Assembly: GCA_019636555.1 (NCBI GenBank)
Contig: JAHBXH010000001.1
Coordinates: 3,444,928-3,508,927, forward strand
From: Phycisphaeraceae bacterium
Lineage (GTDB): Bacteria > Planctomycetota > Phycisphaerae > Phycisphaerales > UBA1924
DNA: 64,000 nt
Reading direction: 5' to 3'
Part shown: piece after piece, positions 7,336 to 15,881 of the stretch
Position numbering within the stretch: position 1 is the stretch's first letter
Layout: each line of letters opens with the position of its first letter
Program-made: the position numbers and the translations under genes
Notes under the pieces: generated by a model
What the model was told of the DNA's origin: nothing
Seen by the model: only the letters and a program-made list of their open reading frames with translations
Databases searched by the model: none

Positions 7336-8958
7336 ATGAAAATGTTCGGAAAACTGGTCGGGCTCACGGCACTGGCCGTGACTGTGGGATCGAGCTTGAT
7401 CGGGTGTCAGGCGGACGGCAAGCGCCTTCCGACGGATGAGTCCCCGACGCGCGTTGGTGCGTACGGCTACTACTGGCGCAAGCCGAAGGATGCCCCGGCG
7501 GTCACCCCGACGCCGGCCCGCGTCTCGGCGGACCCCTGCAATCCCGTTATCGGCCCGGACATGATGACCACGAAGCAGGGCTTCCCGACGGGCGAAATGT
7601 CTTCGTCGCACGTCATGCTGCAGGAAGTCTTCCCGGCGATGGTGAAGGCCAACAGCAATTTCCCGTACAAGATCTACGTCAGCAACCTCACCAGTGCGAC
7701 GCTGAGCAACGTGATCGTCACGGCCACCAGCCTGCAGAACCGTTCGATCGTCACCAGCAATCCGCAGGCGACCACGAGCGGCCCCAATGGCGAGACCCGC
7801 TGGTTTATCGGCGACCTGCCCCCCGGCAAGTGCATGGTGATCGATGCGACCGCCAAGGCCAACGCGGTCGGCAACAGCTCGACGTGTCTCACCGTCAGCT
7901 ACGCCAACTCGCTCTGCTCGAACCTTCAGGTCGTTCAGCCGGCCGTCGCTCTGACCCACAAGGTCACGCCGAACGCAACGGTTTGCGACGCCATCAACGC
8001 GACCTTTGAGGTCAAGAACACCGGTTCGGGACCGGCGACGAACGTCGTCGTCAGCGAGTCCCTCCCCGCGGGACTTACCACGATGGACGGCGGCACCTCG
8101 TACACCTTCAATGCCGGCTCTCTGGCACAAGGCCAGAGCAAGCCGTTCAGCCTCGGCCTCAAGGCCACCAAGCCCGGAACCTACACGATTCCGGCCAAGG
8201 TCACGGCGGATGACGGCCTGCTCGCGACCTCCGAGCCGCAGTCGGTCACCATCACGCAGCCCGCTCTCAAGATCGTGGCCGAGTGCCCGCAGGGTGGCTT
8301 GGTTGGCCGCACCGGCAAGCCCCTGACCTTTAAGTTCACCGTCACCAATACCGGAAACGCTCCGGCGAACACGACCGTCTCCGCGACCGCTCCGACCAAC
8401 GCGACCTTCTCGTCGGCCGATAGCGGCGGCACGGGCGGCGCGGGTGGCGCTTCGTGGAATCTCGGCTCGCTCGCTCCGGGCGCATCGAAGTCGGTCAGCA
8501 TGACCGTGCAGACCTCGGGCGTCGGCAGCGTGGCAACGACCGCAACGGCGACCGCTCCTTGCGCGACGGCTGTTTCGGCCCCCTGCACCGCGACGACGGC
8601 CGGCCTGCCCGACCTGGGCACGCTCGTCAGCGACGTGGAAGGCGTGGTCTACGTCGGCGACAATCACGAGTACACCTGCGAGGTCATGAACCAGGGCATG
8701 GTGCCGCTCACCAACGTGAAGATGACCATGGAAATCCCGTCGGTCATCACGTTCGTCAGCTCCGCACAGTCGAACCGCATGGAGAACGGCAAGCTGGTCT
8801 TCGAAGTCGGCACGATCCCGGTTGGCGGGCGCACGATGTGGAAGTTCCTGGCGAAGGCCTCGGCTCCGGGCGAACACCTGATCTCGGGCATCACGACCTG
8901 CACCGAGCTCAAGACCCCGGTCCGCGACGACGAACTCACCAACTACGTCAGCCGGTAA
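7336..8958 (+). CDS. DUF11-repeat surface lipoprotein
   Basis: 540 residues. The ATG at 7336 (AGAGGAAAACT just upstream) starts a lipoprotein signal with lipobox LIGC (Cys24). The rest is a series of Ig-like DUF11/CARDB-type modules of about 110-120 residues, recognisable by repeated phrases such as FEVKNTGSGPATNVVVSESL, FTVTNTGNAPANTTVSATAP and CEVMNQGMVPLTNVKMTMEIP, each followed by a G-x-L-x-P-G type strand. Such arrays occur in large surface proteins of Planctomycetota and may be structural or adhesive. Single gene followed by a strong terminator. The exact function is unknown. Confidence 0.85.
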   Translation: MKMFGKLVGLTALAVTVGSSLIGCQADGKRLPTDESPTRVGAYGYYWRKPKDAPAVTPTPARVSADPCNPVIGPDMMTTKQGFPTGEMSSSHVMLQEVFPAMVKANSNFPYKIYVSNLTSATLSNVIVTATSLQNRSIVTSNPQATTSGPNGETRWFIGDLPPGKCMVIDATAKANAVGNSSTCLTVSYANSLCSNLQVVQPAVALTHKVTPNATVCDAINATFEVKNTGSGPATNVVVSESLPAGLTTMDGGTSYTFNAGSLAQGQSKPFSLGLKATKPGTYTIPAKVTADDGLLATSEPQSVTITQPALKIVAECPQGGLVGRTGKPLTFKFTVTNTGNAPANTTVSATAPTNATFSSADSGGTGGAGGASWNLGSLAPGASKSVSMTVQTSGVGSVATTATATAPCATAVSAPCTATTAGLPDLGTLVSDVEGVVYVGDNHEYTCEVMNQGMVPLTNVKMTMEIPSVITFVSSAQSNRMENGKLVFEVGTIPVGGRTMWKFLAKASAPGEHLISGITTCTELKTPVRDDELTNYVSR

Positions 8959-8981
8959 TCCTCGTTCTGATCTGAATTCCC

Positions 8982-9010
8982 GGGCCCGCGTGCAAACGCG
9001 GGCCCTTTTC
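8982..9010 (+). terminator. Rho-independent terminator after the DUF11 lipoprotein
   Basis: Nine-base-pair stem GGGCCCGCG / CGCGGGCCC around TGCAAA (8982-9005), followed by TTTTCTTTTT. Confidence 0.85.
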
Positions 9011-9052
9011 TTTTTGGAGCCGCCGCCGATTGGGCGTCAATCATTCACCCTC

Positions 9053-10315
9053 ATGCAGACGATCCCGATCGACATTCCGCGGCAGAATCTGCTTCTTTCG
9101 CTCTGCCGCGACGCGATCTTGCGAGGAAATATCGAACTCGCCGAGCGCGTCTGCCGCGAGATGAATGCGACAGGCTGGGGCGATGCACGCACGTGGATCA
9201 TGATCGCGGAAGTCGCGCGGATCGTCGGTCGGCGCGATATCGCGCTCGACGCGCTCGAGCGCGCGATGAACATGCCCGGGCTCGCGCCCGGCGACGCGCA
9301 ATCGGCTCGCGAAAAGGCTCTGACGATGCCGGAGTCTTCACCCGGTCGCGGCGGCCTGCACATCATCCGCTCGTGGGGCCAGGGTTTCTGGTCGGATGTG
9401 GATCACGTGATCGGACAACTGATGGTCGCGGAGATGACCGAGCGCACGCCGCTGGTCTTATGGGGCGAGAACTCCCGCTTCGGTGAATCGCGTGTCAACA
9501 CGTGGGAGTACTTCTTCGAGCTGGTTTCGTCCGTTGATGTTCCGGCAAACGCGACGTTCTTTCCAAGTAAGTGGCGCGCCGACAACCTCATGGTGGCGGA
9601 GAACGGCGCGTTCACCGGGCCGGGGTCGCGCATCGCGTTCTTGCCGTTCTTGTCCTCGGACGCGAGCGTCACGGTCAGCGATTTTCACGCGCCGCCGGTC
9701 GCCGTCTCGCACTGGATCCGAAGCTCGAGCCCGCTCGCCGGGAAGTCGCTCGCCGAGATGTACCAGTTCGTGCTCGCCCGCCACGTTCACGCGAGGCCCG
9801 AAATCCTCGCCAGGGTTGATGAAACCGCCGACAAGCTCGGCATCGGAACAAAGGGCACACCGGTCATCGCGGCGCACGTGCGCGGCAGCGACAAAGCCAT
9901 CGAAGTCGGCGACATGCGTCCGGTGCACGCGGCGTATCACACCGAGATCGCCCGCCAAATGGAAGCGCTCGGGAGCGATGCTCGCCTGCTCCTTCTCACC
10001 GATTGGGAACCGGCCGCGGACGAGTACCGCGCCAAATACGGATCGCGCGTGATCGAAACTTCTGCCACCAGAACGGCCGGCAGCGTCGGGCTGCACTTCC
10101 ACGAGAATCGTGACGGTCGCAGGCTCGGCGAAGATGTGCTCCTCGATACCCTGCTCGCTTCGCGCTGCGACGCCCTTGTCGGTATCGGGTGGAGCAATGT
10201 CTCACTGTTCATGTCGTACTTTGCGAAGCTGCGCGGCTTGCCCGATGAGCGCATCGCGCTCATTGGTCCGAACCTGCACGAGAATTACAACTCGTTCCTC
10301 TTGCGGCGCGGGTAG
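9053..10315 (+). CDS. GT23-like (NodZ/FUT8-related) fucosyltransferase-type protein
   Basis: 420 residues from the ATG at 9053. The N-terminal ~100 residues are helical and TPR-like (ILRGNIELAERVCREMNATGW, GRRDIALDALERAM). The C-terminal part resembles the GT23 / O-fucosyltransferase superfamily: HIIRSWGQGFWSDVDHVIGQ as the start of the first domain, and HVRGSDK (275-281), corresponding to the HVRRTDK nucleotide-sugar loop of NodZ and FUT8. It then has LLLTDWEPAADEY and IGWSNVSLFMSYF. No signal peptide is visible. Inferred role: transfer of fucose or a similar sugar onto a glycan. The acceptor is unknown, and the family call rests mainly on the HVRxxDK segment. Converges on manA with an 18-bp gap. 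Confidence 0.6.
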   Translation: MQTIPIDIPRQNLLLSLCRDAILRGNIELAERVCREMNATGWGDARTWIMIAEVARIVGRRDIALDALERAMNMPGLAPGDAQSAREKALTMPESSPGRGGLHIIRSWGQGFWSDVDHVIGQLMVAEMTERTPLVLWGENSRFGESRVNTWEYFFELVSSVDVPANATFFPSKWRADNLMVAENGAFTGPGSRIAFLPFLSSDASVTVSDFHAPPVAVSHWIRSSSPLAGKSLAEMYQFVLARHVHARPEILARVDETADKLGIGTKGTPVIAAHVRGSDKAIEVGDMRPVHAAYHTEIARQMEALGSDARLLLLTDWEPAADEYRAKYGSRVIETSATRTAGSVGLHFHENRDGRRLGEDVLLDTLLASRCDALVGIGWSNVSLFMSYFAKLRGLPDERIALIGPNLHENYNSFLLRRG

Positions 10316-10333
10316 CGAAACCGAAGCCGTCGA

Positions 10334-11344
10334 TCACGTCACATCGACAACAAGAAGCGTCGAGTCTGCCGCTGCAACAATCGACGACGAATTCGTCAGC
10401 GAAGCCGGGATCAGGATCGTCCGGCCGGCTTCGATTTCCAGCGATTGCGAAGCGCCCGTGTTGAGCGATGCAGCGCCCCGAAGCATCATGACGACATGCG
10501 CGCGATTCGGCCGACCGGAAAGGCACGCGGTTTCTCCCGCGCGCAGCCGCCACTCGTCCAGCCGAAAGTAGTCGGTGGTGACGAGCCGCGCCTTGTTCTG
10601 ATCGGCGTCGAGCCGCGCGACGGGCGGCGGCGCACCGAAATCGGTGCATGCGAGCGTCTGCCCGATATGCAATTCGCGTCCTTTTCGCCCGTATTCTTTC
10701 GCCCAGTCGTAGACGCGGAATGTCGTGTCGCTCGGCGTCTGCACCTCGGCGACGACGACTCCCGCGCCGAGCGCGTGGATCGTGCCGCTGGGAAGGTTGT
10801 GGCACTCACCGACGATCGCCGGGTACGACTGCATGACATCCGGCACCGTCTCGTTGTTGACCGCCGCTTCGAGATCCGCGCGCGTGACGCCGGGCTTGAG
10901 GCCCTTGAAGATGACCGGCTCCTGTCCGTTCACCTTGCTTGTTGCGAGCACGTACCAGCACTCGGTCTTCAAGTGGCAATCGCGGTTGGCCGCGGCATAG
11001 TCGGGCGAGGGATGTACCTGAATCGAGAGGTGCTCGCGAGCATCGAGAAACTTGACGAGCAGCGGAAACGCGCCGGCCGGGGAGAGATTGGTTTCTCCCA
11101 GCAACTCCGGCCCCCACTGCCGGATCGCTTCCCGGATCGGTTTGCCCGCCAGCGCACCGTTCTCGATGACCGAGTGCTCCGCACTGCCACCTCCGCCGCT
11201 CGCCGAAGTGGAATCAAGATCGACGAGTTCCCACGACTCACCGATGTTCCCGGGCGGCAGTTTCTTGCCGAGCGTCTCGAGCGCGCGCCCGCCCCACACT
11301 TTGTCTTTGAAGATGGGGCGGAAGACGAGCGGGTAGCAACGCAT
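10334..11344 (-). CDS. manA: Class I mannose-6-phosphate isomerase
   Basis: 336 residues from the ATG at 11344. It converts mannose-6-phosphate and fructose-6-phosphate, feeding GDP-mannose and hence fucose-type sugars. The cupin core is evident: PIFKDKVWGG at the N-terminus; the zinc site split over IQVHPSPDYA, KTECWYVL and GTIHALGAGV; and VYDWAKEYGRKGRELH near the catalytic Arg. Length fits the short bacterial class I type. It is the last gene of a minus-strand group starting at rsmA and lies back-to-back with the GT23-like gene, a suggestive partner. The start is not strongly supported by a ribosome binding site. Confidence 0.88.
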   Translation of the reverse strand: MRCYPLVFRPIFKDKVWGGRALETLGKKLPPGNIGESWELVDLDSTSASGGGGSAEHSVIENGALAGKPIREAIRQWGPELLGETNLSPAGAFPLLVKFLDAREHLSIQVHPSPDYAAANRDCHLKTECWYVLATSKVNGQEPVIFKGLKPGVTRADLEAAVNNETVPDVMQSYPAIVGECHNLPSGTIHALGAGVVVAEVQTPSDTTFRVYDWAKEYGRKGRELHIGQTLACTDFGAPPPVARLDADQNKARLVTTDYFRLDEWRLRAGETACLSGRPNRAHVVMMLRGAASLNTGASQSLEIEAGRTILIPASLTNSSSIVAAADSTLLVVDVT

Positions 11345-11427
11345 TCGAAGCAATTCGGCATTCAGCAGGGCGACATGTTTGAGCGCGCGACGGAGCGAAA
11401 GCGGAAGACCGGCGAAAGCGACGAAGA

Positions 11428-11976
11428 TCACATGCTCATGCCGGTGATCTGTGCCTGGAACGCGACCTTGCCATCGACCATCCCCTGGATATCGGAGATG
11501 AAGCGCCGGCGCGAGGCCTTCACTTCCTGGCAGAGCACAAACAAGTCCTGCCCGGGCTCGACCATCGCCCGGAAGGAGCATTCATCGATCCGCAGGAAGA
11601 CGGCGATATGCGTGTTCCGCATCCGGACGTTGTAGAGGTAGCAGGCGAGCTGCGCGCCCACCTCGATCATCAGGACCCCGGGCATGATCGGGCGAGGGGG
11701 GAAATGCCCCGCGCACCAGAACTCGTCCGCACGCGTGTGATGGACGCCCAAACCCCGGCGAAAATCGTCGCTGTGGTGGACGATTTTGTCGAGCAGCCTC
11801 ATGTTCCCGCGGTGCGGGATAACCAGTTCCAGCCCTTGGGCCGAGACAGCCTCGCCCTGCAGGTCGATTCCCGACAGGTCAAAGAGAAACTTGGCGGGCG
11901 CGCTCTGCGACTCTTCCTCTTTGGAGAGGCCTTGAGCCGTGGAATGGACCTGTGCCTCAGCTGGGCTTTGGGGCAT
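11428..11976 (-). CDS. FabZ-like 3-hydroxyacyl-ACP dehydratase
   Basis: 182 residues. Hot-dog fold with the canonical active-site stretch GHFPPRPIMPGVLMIEVGAQ: the His of GHFP and the Glu of MIE are the catalytic pair of FabZ. A 45-residue N-terminal extension (Gln/Ser/Glu-rich) precedes PHRGNMRLLDKIV, which matches the FabZ start PHRYPFLLVDRI. It would dehydrate 3-hydroxyacyl-ACP in fatty acid or lipid A biosynthesis. Paralogous dehydratases with N-terminal extensions are common, so it need not be the main housekeeping enzyme. Its 5' end overlaps the mini-histone gene by 20 bp. Confidence 0.82.
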   Translation of the reverse strand: MPQSPAEAQVHSTAQGLSKEEESQSAPAKFLFDLSGIDLQGEAVSAQGLELVIPHRGNMRLLDKIVHHSDDFRRGLGVHHTRADEFWCAGHFPPRPIMPGVLMIEVGAQLACYLYNVRMRNTHIAVFLRIDECSFRAMVEPGQDLFVLCQEVKASRRRFISDIQGMVDGKVAFQAQITGMSM

Positions 11977-12139
11977 CGCGAACTTCCAGAACCTTCTCGC
12001 GGATCTCCTGGGCGGCGGCCTTTATCTCCTGCATCGACTTGCGGACCCGAGTTCCCGCGGCCTTGTTCCCGCCGTCGAATTTGAGAATGTCCTCTTCCGC
12101 GTCGGCGATGAGCTTCTTGAGTTTGTCGAAGGATTCCAC
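11957..12139 (-). CDS. Hc1-like bacterial histone H1 mini-protein
   Basis: 60 residues from the GTG at 12139, preferred because GGAG stands eight bases upstream. The core GNKAAGTRVRKSMQEIKAAAQ closely resembles the chlamydial histone Hc1 segment GNKAAAQRVRTDSIKLEK, preceded by a short amphipathic helix (FDKLKKLIADAEEDI). Unlike chlamydial Hc1 it lacks the long Lys/Ala/Arg-rich tail, so only the coiled-coil-like N-terminal module is present. Likely a nucleoid-associated or helical dimerisation protein. It overlaps the FabZ-like gene by 20 bp, implying coupled translation. Confidence 0.72.
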   Translation of the reverse strand: MESFDKLKKLIADAEEDILKFDGGNKAAGTRVRKSMQEIKAAAQEIREKVLEVRDAPKPS

Positions 12140-12258
12140 GCGAATGGCTCCACTGATTGACTGCGTCCAACCCCATTCCCCACCGCCACGCGCGGTGGCG
12201 GGGTGGGGCGGCCATTCTAGGAGGCTCAACCGCGGAATCCGCAAGGGAATTGTTCGGA

Positions 12259-13248
12259 CTATCGGGCAACTTGCGGAAGCGTGTTTTCCAGCATCTCCAA
12301 GGCGGCCCTGAGGTATCGGGGGTGGCCTTCCCGGTCTGCAAACGCCGGAGAAACGGCCGCCATGAGCACGCGGCGGATATTCGCAAAATCAGGGTACTCG
12401 GGATCGACTCTGAGGCCCCGCTTGCGGCGCAGATTCGCCAATTCGGTCACCGGCTTCACCCCGTGCAAGTAGTCGGGCGCCGCCCAGTACTGGCGCTCGA
12501 GGTACACGGCGTCCTCGATCCAGTGCCCCGGATGCACCATGGCAAGGTCGATCATGACGCACGCGTGCGAGTCATCGCGAGGCGACGCAAGCCGCAGCAC
12601 GTTCCCCGGGTGGAGGTCGCCGTGGCACCAGCAGTTGAGGGGCCTGGCGCTCCAGCGCGCAAGCAGCTTGGGGAGCAGCTTGACCGCGTGCTTGATGGCT
12701 TCGTTCCAGCGCTGGGGCTCCGCGATGGCGTGGGCATGGCACACCTCTCGCGCTTTCGCCAAGGTTCCTTCCCAATCGAGTTGCTTGGGTTGTTCAACTT
12801 CTGGACGCACCCGGATGGCGCAATCGTGAAAGTCCGCCGCGGCAACCAGCACCTGGCGCACATCATCCGGCTTCATGCGCGGGGCGATCGGTTCCCCTTT
12901 CACACGTTCTTCAACAATCCAAGCGAGGTCGTATCCGTTGAGTTCGCTTCCGAAAGCAAACACGCGCGGGGTCGGGGCTTTCGCCTCGGGGTTTCCGAGT
13001 TCGGTGGTCCAGCGAAACTCGGCGGGCCCCAGCGGAAGCTTGACGATCGCGTCGCAAGAGCCGCGGGAATCGGTCCATGTGGCCGTTCCGGTCGCGCTGC
13101 CGCTGGATGACCAGGCGGACTTGAACCACGTAATCGGCCCAAGGCGGCCGTCGCATTGGCGATGAAGTACCGGCTCGAGCATGTGGGCGAGCGACGAAAC
13201 ATCGTTCTGGTCGAGCGGATTTGAGGCGTGCGGATCGGTAAAGCTCAT
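12259..13248 (-). CDS. Aminoglycoside phosphotransferase (APH)-family kinase
   Basis: 329 residues from the ATG at 13248. Protein-kinase-like fold of the APH/choline kinase type. The catalytic loop is CWCHGDLHPGNVL (HGDxxxxN) and the metal-binding motif appears as VMIDLAMVHPGHWIEDAVYL (IDxA in place of the common IDFD). The N-lobe has ATWTDSRGSCDAIVKLP around the ATP-anchoring Lys. These enzymes phosphorylate small hydroxylated molecules; the substrate here cannot be told. It lies between rsmA and the mini-histone gene, both on the minus strand. A GC-rich hairpin (about 12175-12209) separates it from the latter. Confidence 0.82.
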   Translation of the reverse strand: MSFTDPHASNPLDQNDVSSLAHMLEPVLHRQCDGRLGPITWFKSAWSSSGSATGTATWTDSRGSCDAIVKLPLGPAEFRWTTELGNPEAKAPTPRVFAFGSELNGYDLAWIVEERVKGEPIAPRMKPDDVRQVLVAAADFHDCAIRVRPEVEQPKQLDWEGTLAKAREVCHAHAIAEPQRWNEAIKHAVKLLPKLLARWSARPLNCWCHGDLHPGNVLRLASPRDDSHACVMIDLAMVHPGHWIEDAVYLERQYWAAPDYLHGVKPVTELANLRRKRGLRVDPEYPDFANIRRVLMAAVSPAFADREGHPRYLRAALEMLENTLPQVAR

Positions 13249-13434
13249 GGGTGTAGCCGAGGCACGGGGCGGCCGAGCGAGACAAGAACGCGGCTGGGCG
13301 AACCGAAAACGCGAAGAACAGCGGGGTTGAGCGATATCGGGGGTGAGAGGCGTGCCGCGAAACGGTTCGTCGGGATCGACGCAGCGGAGTGCAAGGGCGT
13401 GGTTCCTCGCGGCAAGGGGCCTGTCAATCTTCGT

Positions 13435-14376
13435 TCACGATACCGCGCCGGTTCGGCTCGTGCCACCCTCAACGGCGAGCATGAGCGCAAGTAGTTGCCG
13501 GGGCGAGAGGTTCTCGGCCCGGGATTTTGGCGAAACGCCCTCCGGGTATGCGAATGGCTCGCGAACGGAGAATTTCTCCCTCAGAATCCCGCCGAGCTGC
13601 TTGCGCCGCTGCTCGAAAACCGCCTGCACAAAGTCGGCGAGCTCGTGAAGTCGCGGAGTCAGCGGATCCGCCCGACGGCGAAGCGCGATCATCGCGCTGG
13701 TCACATCGGGCCGGGGCCAGAAACATTCGGGCGGCAGCTTGGCGATCCGTTCAACGTGCGTTGTTGCGAAAGCGATAACGGAAAGCGGCCCGTAGTCGGG
13801 AGTATCGGGCAAAGCCCCGAATCGGTCGCCGACTTCCTTCTGGACCGTAACAAACAGTCCACTACAACCGGGATAGTCGAGAAGCAGATTGGTCATCAAG
13901 GGCGTCGCGGCGCCATACGGCAGATTCGCGATCAGTCGGAATGAAGGCGTCGAGATGTCGAGGCGCCGAGGTGTCGGGGGAGCGGCACCCGCAACGTAGT
14001 CCGACTGGCCGGAGGATTCACGAAGCAGCCGGCGCAGGCCCGGGTTCAGGGCTCGCTTTCCGTCGAGACAATCTCCCTTGATGAGCGTGAGTTGACCGGA
14101 AGAAATCTGCTCAGCGAGGCGATCCTGCAACAGCGCGTGCAATCCGTCATCGAGTTCGCACGCGATCACGCGCACGTTTCTGGAGAGCAATTCGTCGGTC
14201 AGAACGCCGGTTCCCGGGCCGATTTCAAGGGCAAGCTCACCGGCCTGAACCCCCGAGACATCCACCAGTTTTTTGATAAGGTTGTGATCGACCAGAAAAT
14301 TCTGGCCCAGGGACTTCTTTGGCGCAAGGCCCCGGGCCGAGAGCAGGTCTTTTATTGTGGTCAAGGTTTGGGGCAA
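13435..14376 (-). CDS. rsmA: 16S rRNA dimethyladenosine transferase
   Basis: 313 residues. It dimethylates two adjacent adenines in helix 45 of 16S rRNA during ribosome assembly. The motifs are complete: KKSLGQNFLVD at the N-terminus, ALEIGPGTGVLTDEL (SAM motif I), VIACELDDGL, and IANLPYGAATPL (motif IV, NLPY). Between the acidic motif (LIKGDCLDG) and NLPY there is an extra stretch of about 20-25 residues that most homologues lack. It contains PPTPRRLDISTP, encoded by a short repeat (13946-13979) also present in asnS. First gene of the minus-strand group that runs to manA. Confidence 0.95.
   Translation of the reverse strand: MPQTLTTIKDLLSARGLAPKKSLGQNFLVDHNLIKKLVDVSGVQAGELALEIGPGTGVLTDELLSRNVRVIACELDDGLHALLQDRLAEQISSGQLTLIKGDCLDGKRALNPGLRRLLRESSGQSDYVAGAAPPTPRRLDISTPSFRLIANLPYGAATPLMTNLLLDYPGCSGLFVTVQKEVGDRFGALPDTPDYGPLSVIAFATTHVERIAKLPPECFWPRPDVTSAMIALRRRADPLTPRLHELADFVQAVFEQRRKQLGGILREKFSVREPFAYPEGVSPKSRAENLSPRQLLALMLAVEGGTSRTGAVS
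13946..13979 (-). repeat. Short repeat arm inserted in frame in rsmA (related to the element in asnS)
   Basis: On the minus strand this reads as CCTCGGCGCCTCGACATCTC followed by GACGCC, encoding PRRLDISTP. The asnS gene carries CCTGGACACCTCGACACCTC in the same reading phase, encoding PGHLDTSAP. Both fall where the protein is longer than its homologues. Only one arm of the palindrome seen in asnS is present here. Confidence 0.6.
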
Positions 14377-14413
14377 GTGTGTGTCCTGCTTTCATCGTAA
14401 CGCGAGGATCTCA

Positions 14414-14884
14414 ATGAACACAGACCGTCAAATGTTCGAAGACCGGATCGAGATGCTGCTTGCCCACCGGGGAAATCCGTCGGTGGACAGCGAGGCATTC
14501 CAAAAAATGGATCAGCACCAGAAGCGCATGGCGTCGCTGTTCATGCTCGAGAACGAGGTCTCGCACGGCGGATTCTCCAGGGCCTACTTCAATCAGACCG
14601 AGGAGCTCGGCTCGATCGCGGCGGACGCGTACGAAGCGATCGGCGCCAACGAGCATGCCCGAGTCGTCCGTCAGTCGCTCGAAGCCGCCAAGAAGCAGGC
14701 GGAATCGGAAAAAGCCAGCATGTCCAGCGGGTCCATGATGACGATGTCGGAAGAGCACATCAAATCGGGCTACGCGGCCGTCGACAAGGCCTGGGCCTCG
14801 ATCTCGGGCATCGACACGGCATCGAAGAAGTACGACTACATGAAGCAGAACTCGAAATCATTCGGGATTGTGCTGCCGAAGTAG
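14414..14884 (+). CDS. DUF4375 (DMP19-like) domain protein
   Basis: 156 residues from the ATG at 14414, with GAGG at 14404-14407. The motif MLENEVSHGGFSRAYFNQ is the signature of the DUF4375 domain found in the DNA-mimic protein DMP19 and many uncharacterised proteins (typically NEVNNGGFxQYFxN). No signal peptide. Divergent from rsmA, 37 bp away, so the two may share a promoter region. Function not established. Confidence 0.7.
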   Translation: MNTDRQMFEDRIEMLLAHRGNPSVDSEAFQKMDQHQKRMASLFMLENEVSHGGFSRAYFNQTEELGSIAADAYEAIGANEHARVVRQSLEAAKKQAESEKASMSSGSMMTMSEEHIKSGYAAVDKAWASISGIDTASKKYDYMKQNSKSFGIVLPK

Positions 14885-14885
14885 G

Positions 14886-15770
14886 CTACCACTCGCCCGC
14901 CAAAACGCGGTCGATTGCGTAAGCGACGCCCGATTCTGCATTCGATAGTGTGACACGCTTCGCCGCGGCCTTCACCGCGGGGATCGCATTCCCCATCGCG
15001 ATTCCGAGCCCCGCGCCCTCGATCATCGAGACGTCGTTGATCTCGTCGCCGATCGCCACAACCTGCGAAGGCTCGATCGCCCACTCGCACGCGAGATAGG
15101 AAATCGCCGACCACTTGGTCGCGTCGCGATCGAAAATCTCGAGGATGTTGAGGCTTTCGCCCGTTCCGACTGCCTTGGCGTGCTCGGGCGAAATCACCGC
15201 GGGGAAGTTGTGGATGACCGCGCGATCACCCAGCGCCGCGATGAGCTTGCCCTTTGCGCCGTCGAGGATGTGCCCTCTGCCGCAGGCGCCGACGCGCACC
15301 GTTGCGAGCGGACACGGATCGTCCGCAAGGCTCTGGGTGTAGCGCACCTCGACATTCATCTTCGAAAACCACCACTGCGAAACCGGATCGATCGGGCAGC
15401 CTTCTGGATTCACAACGAGATAGTCGAATCCGGCCTGCAGCGGATCCTTCAGCACGAGTGCCGCGTGCTTGCTGGCGAGAATGATCTCCACCGCATTGTG
15501 AACAAGGCTCTGGTGAATGTTGAAACGGTGTAGCGTCGTGCGCGTCAGCGGATCGGCGATGATCGCCCCGCCCGCGACGACCACCGGCTCGCGCTGGTTG
15601 ATCGCTTCAAGACCCCCGACGCATTCGAGCAAGCCGCGCCCGGTGCAGACGACGACCCTCAGTCCCGCATCGCGCGCGCGATCAACGGCCGCGATATTTG
15701 CAGGCGAAATTACGCTTTCCCGATTGAAAAGCGTGCCGTCGAGGTCAAGTGCAAGAAGTCTGAAACGCAT
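14886..15770 (-). CDS. HAD-superfamily Cof-type phosphatase
   Basis: 294 residues from the ATG at 15770. HAD motif I LALDLDGTLFN, motif II VVVCTGRG, Lys motif in KWSAISYLA and motif IV VVAIGDEINDVSMIEGAGLGIAMGNA. The C2-type cap between them marks the Cof/YidA subfamily, which dephosphorylates sugar phosphates and flavin or pyridoxal phosphates. The gene converges with the DUF4375 gene, one base apart. The stretch upstream (15771-15881) is purine-rich and repetitive. Substrate not predictable. Confidence 0.88.
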   Translation of the reverse strand: MRFRLLALDLDGTLFNRESVISPANIAAVDRARDAGLRVVVCTGRGLLECVGGLEAINQREPVVVAGGAIIADPLTRTTLHRFNIHQSLVHNAVEIILASKHAALVLKDPLQAGFDYLVVNPEGCPIDPVSQWWFSKMNVEVRYTQSLADDPCPLATVRVGACGRGHILDGAKGKLIAALGDRAVIHNFPAVISPEHAKAVGTGESLNILEIFDRDATKWSAISYLACEWAIEPSQVVAIGDEINDVSMIEGAGLGIAMGNAIPAVKAAAKRVTLSNAESGVAYAIDRVLAGEW

Positions 15771-15785
15771 GACCTCGATGGTAGA

Positions 15786-15852
15786 AGACGCGAGAGAACG
15801 CGGAGTGGGCGGAGATCGCGGAGTTTCGCGGAGGAAGACGGAGAAAGCGGGG
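15786..15852. repeat. Degenerate purine-rich repeat
   Basis: Between the HAD gene start and the thrC stop, the plus strand repeats variants of CGCGGAG (GAACGCGGAG, GATCGCGGAG, TTTCGCGGAG, GACGGAGAAAGCGG). No gene fits here. Confidence 0.5.
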
Positions 15853-15881
15853 TCGAGCAAGCATCAACAAATCGAGTGAGA

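Noticed and set aside
12175..12209. GC-rich hairpin upstream of the mini-histone gene as a terminator for the APH gene
   Set aside because: No T-run follows on the minus strand, so termination is not supported.
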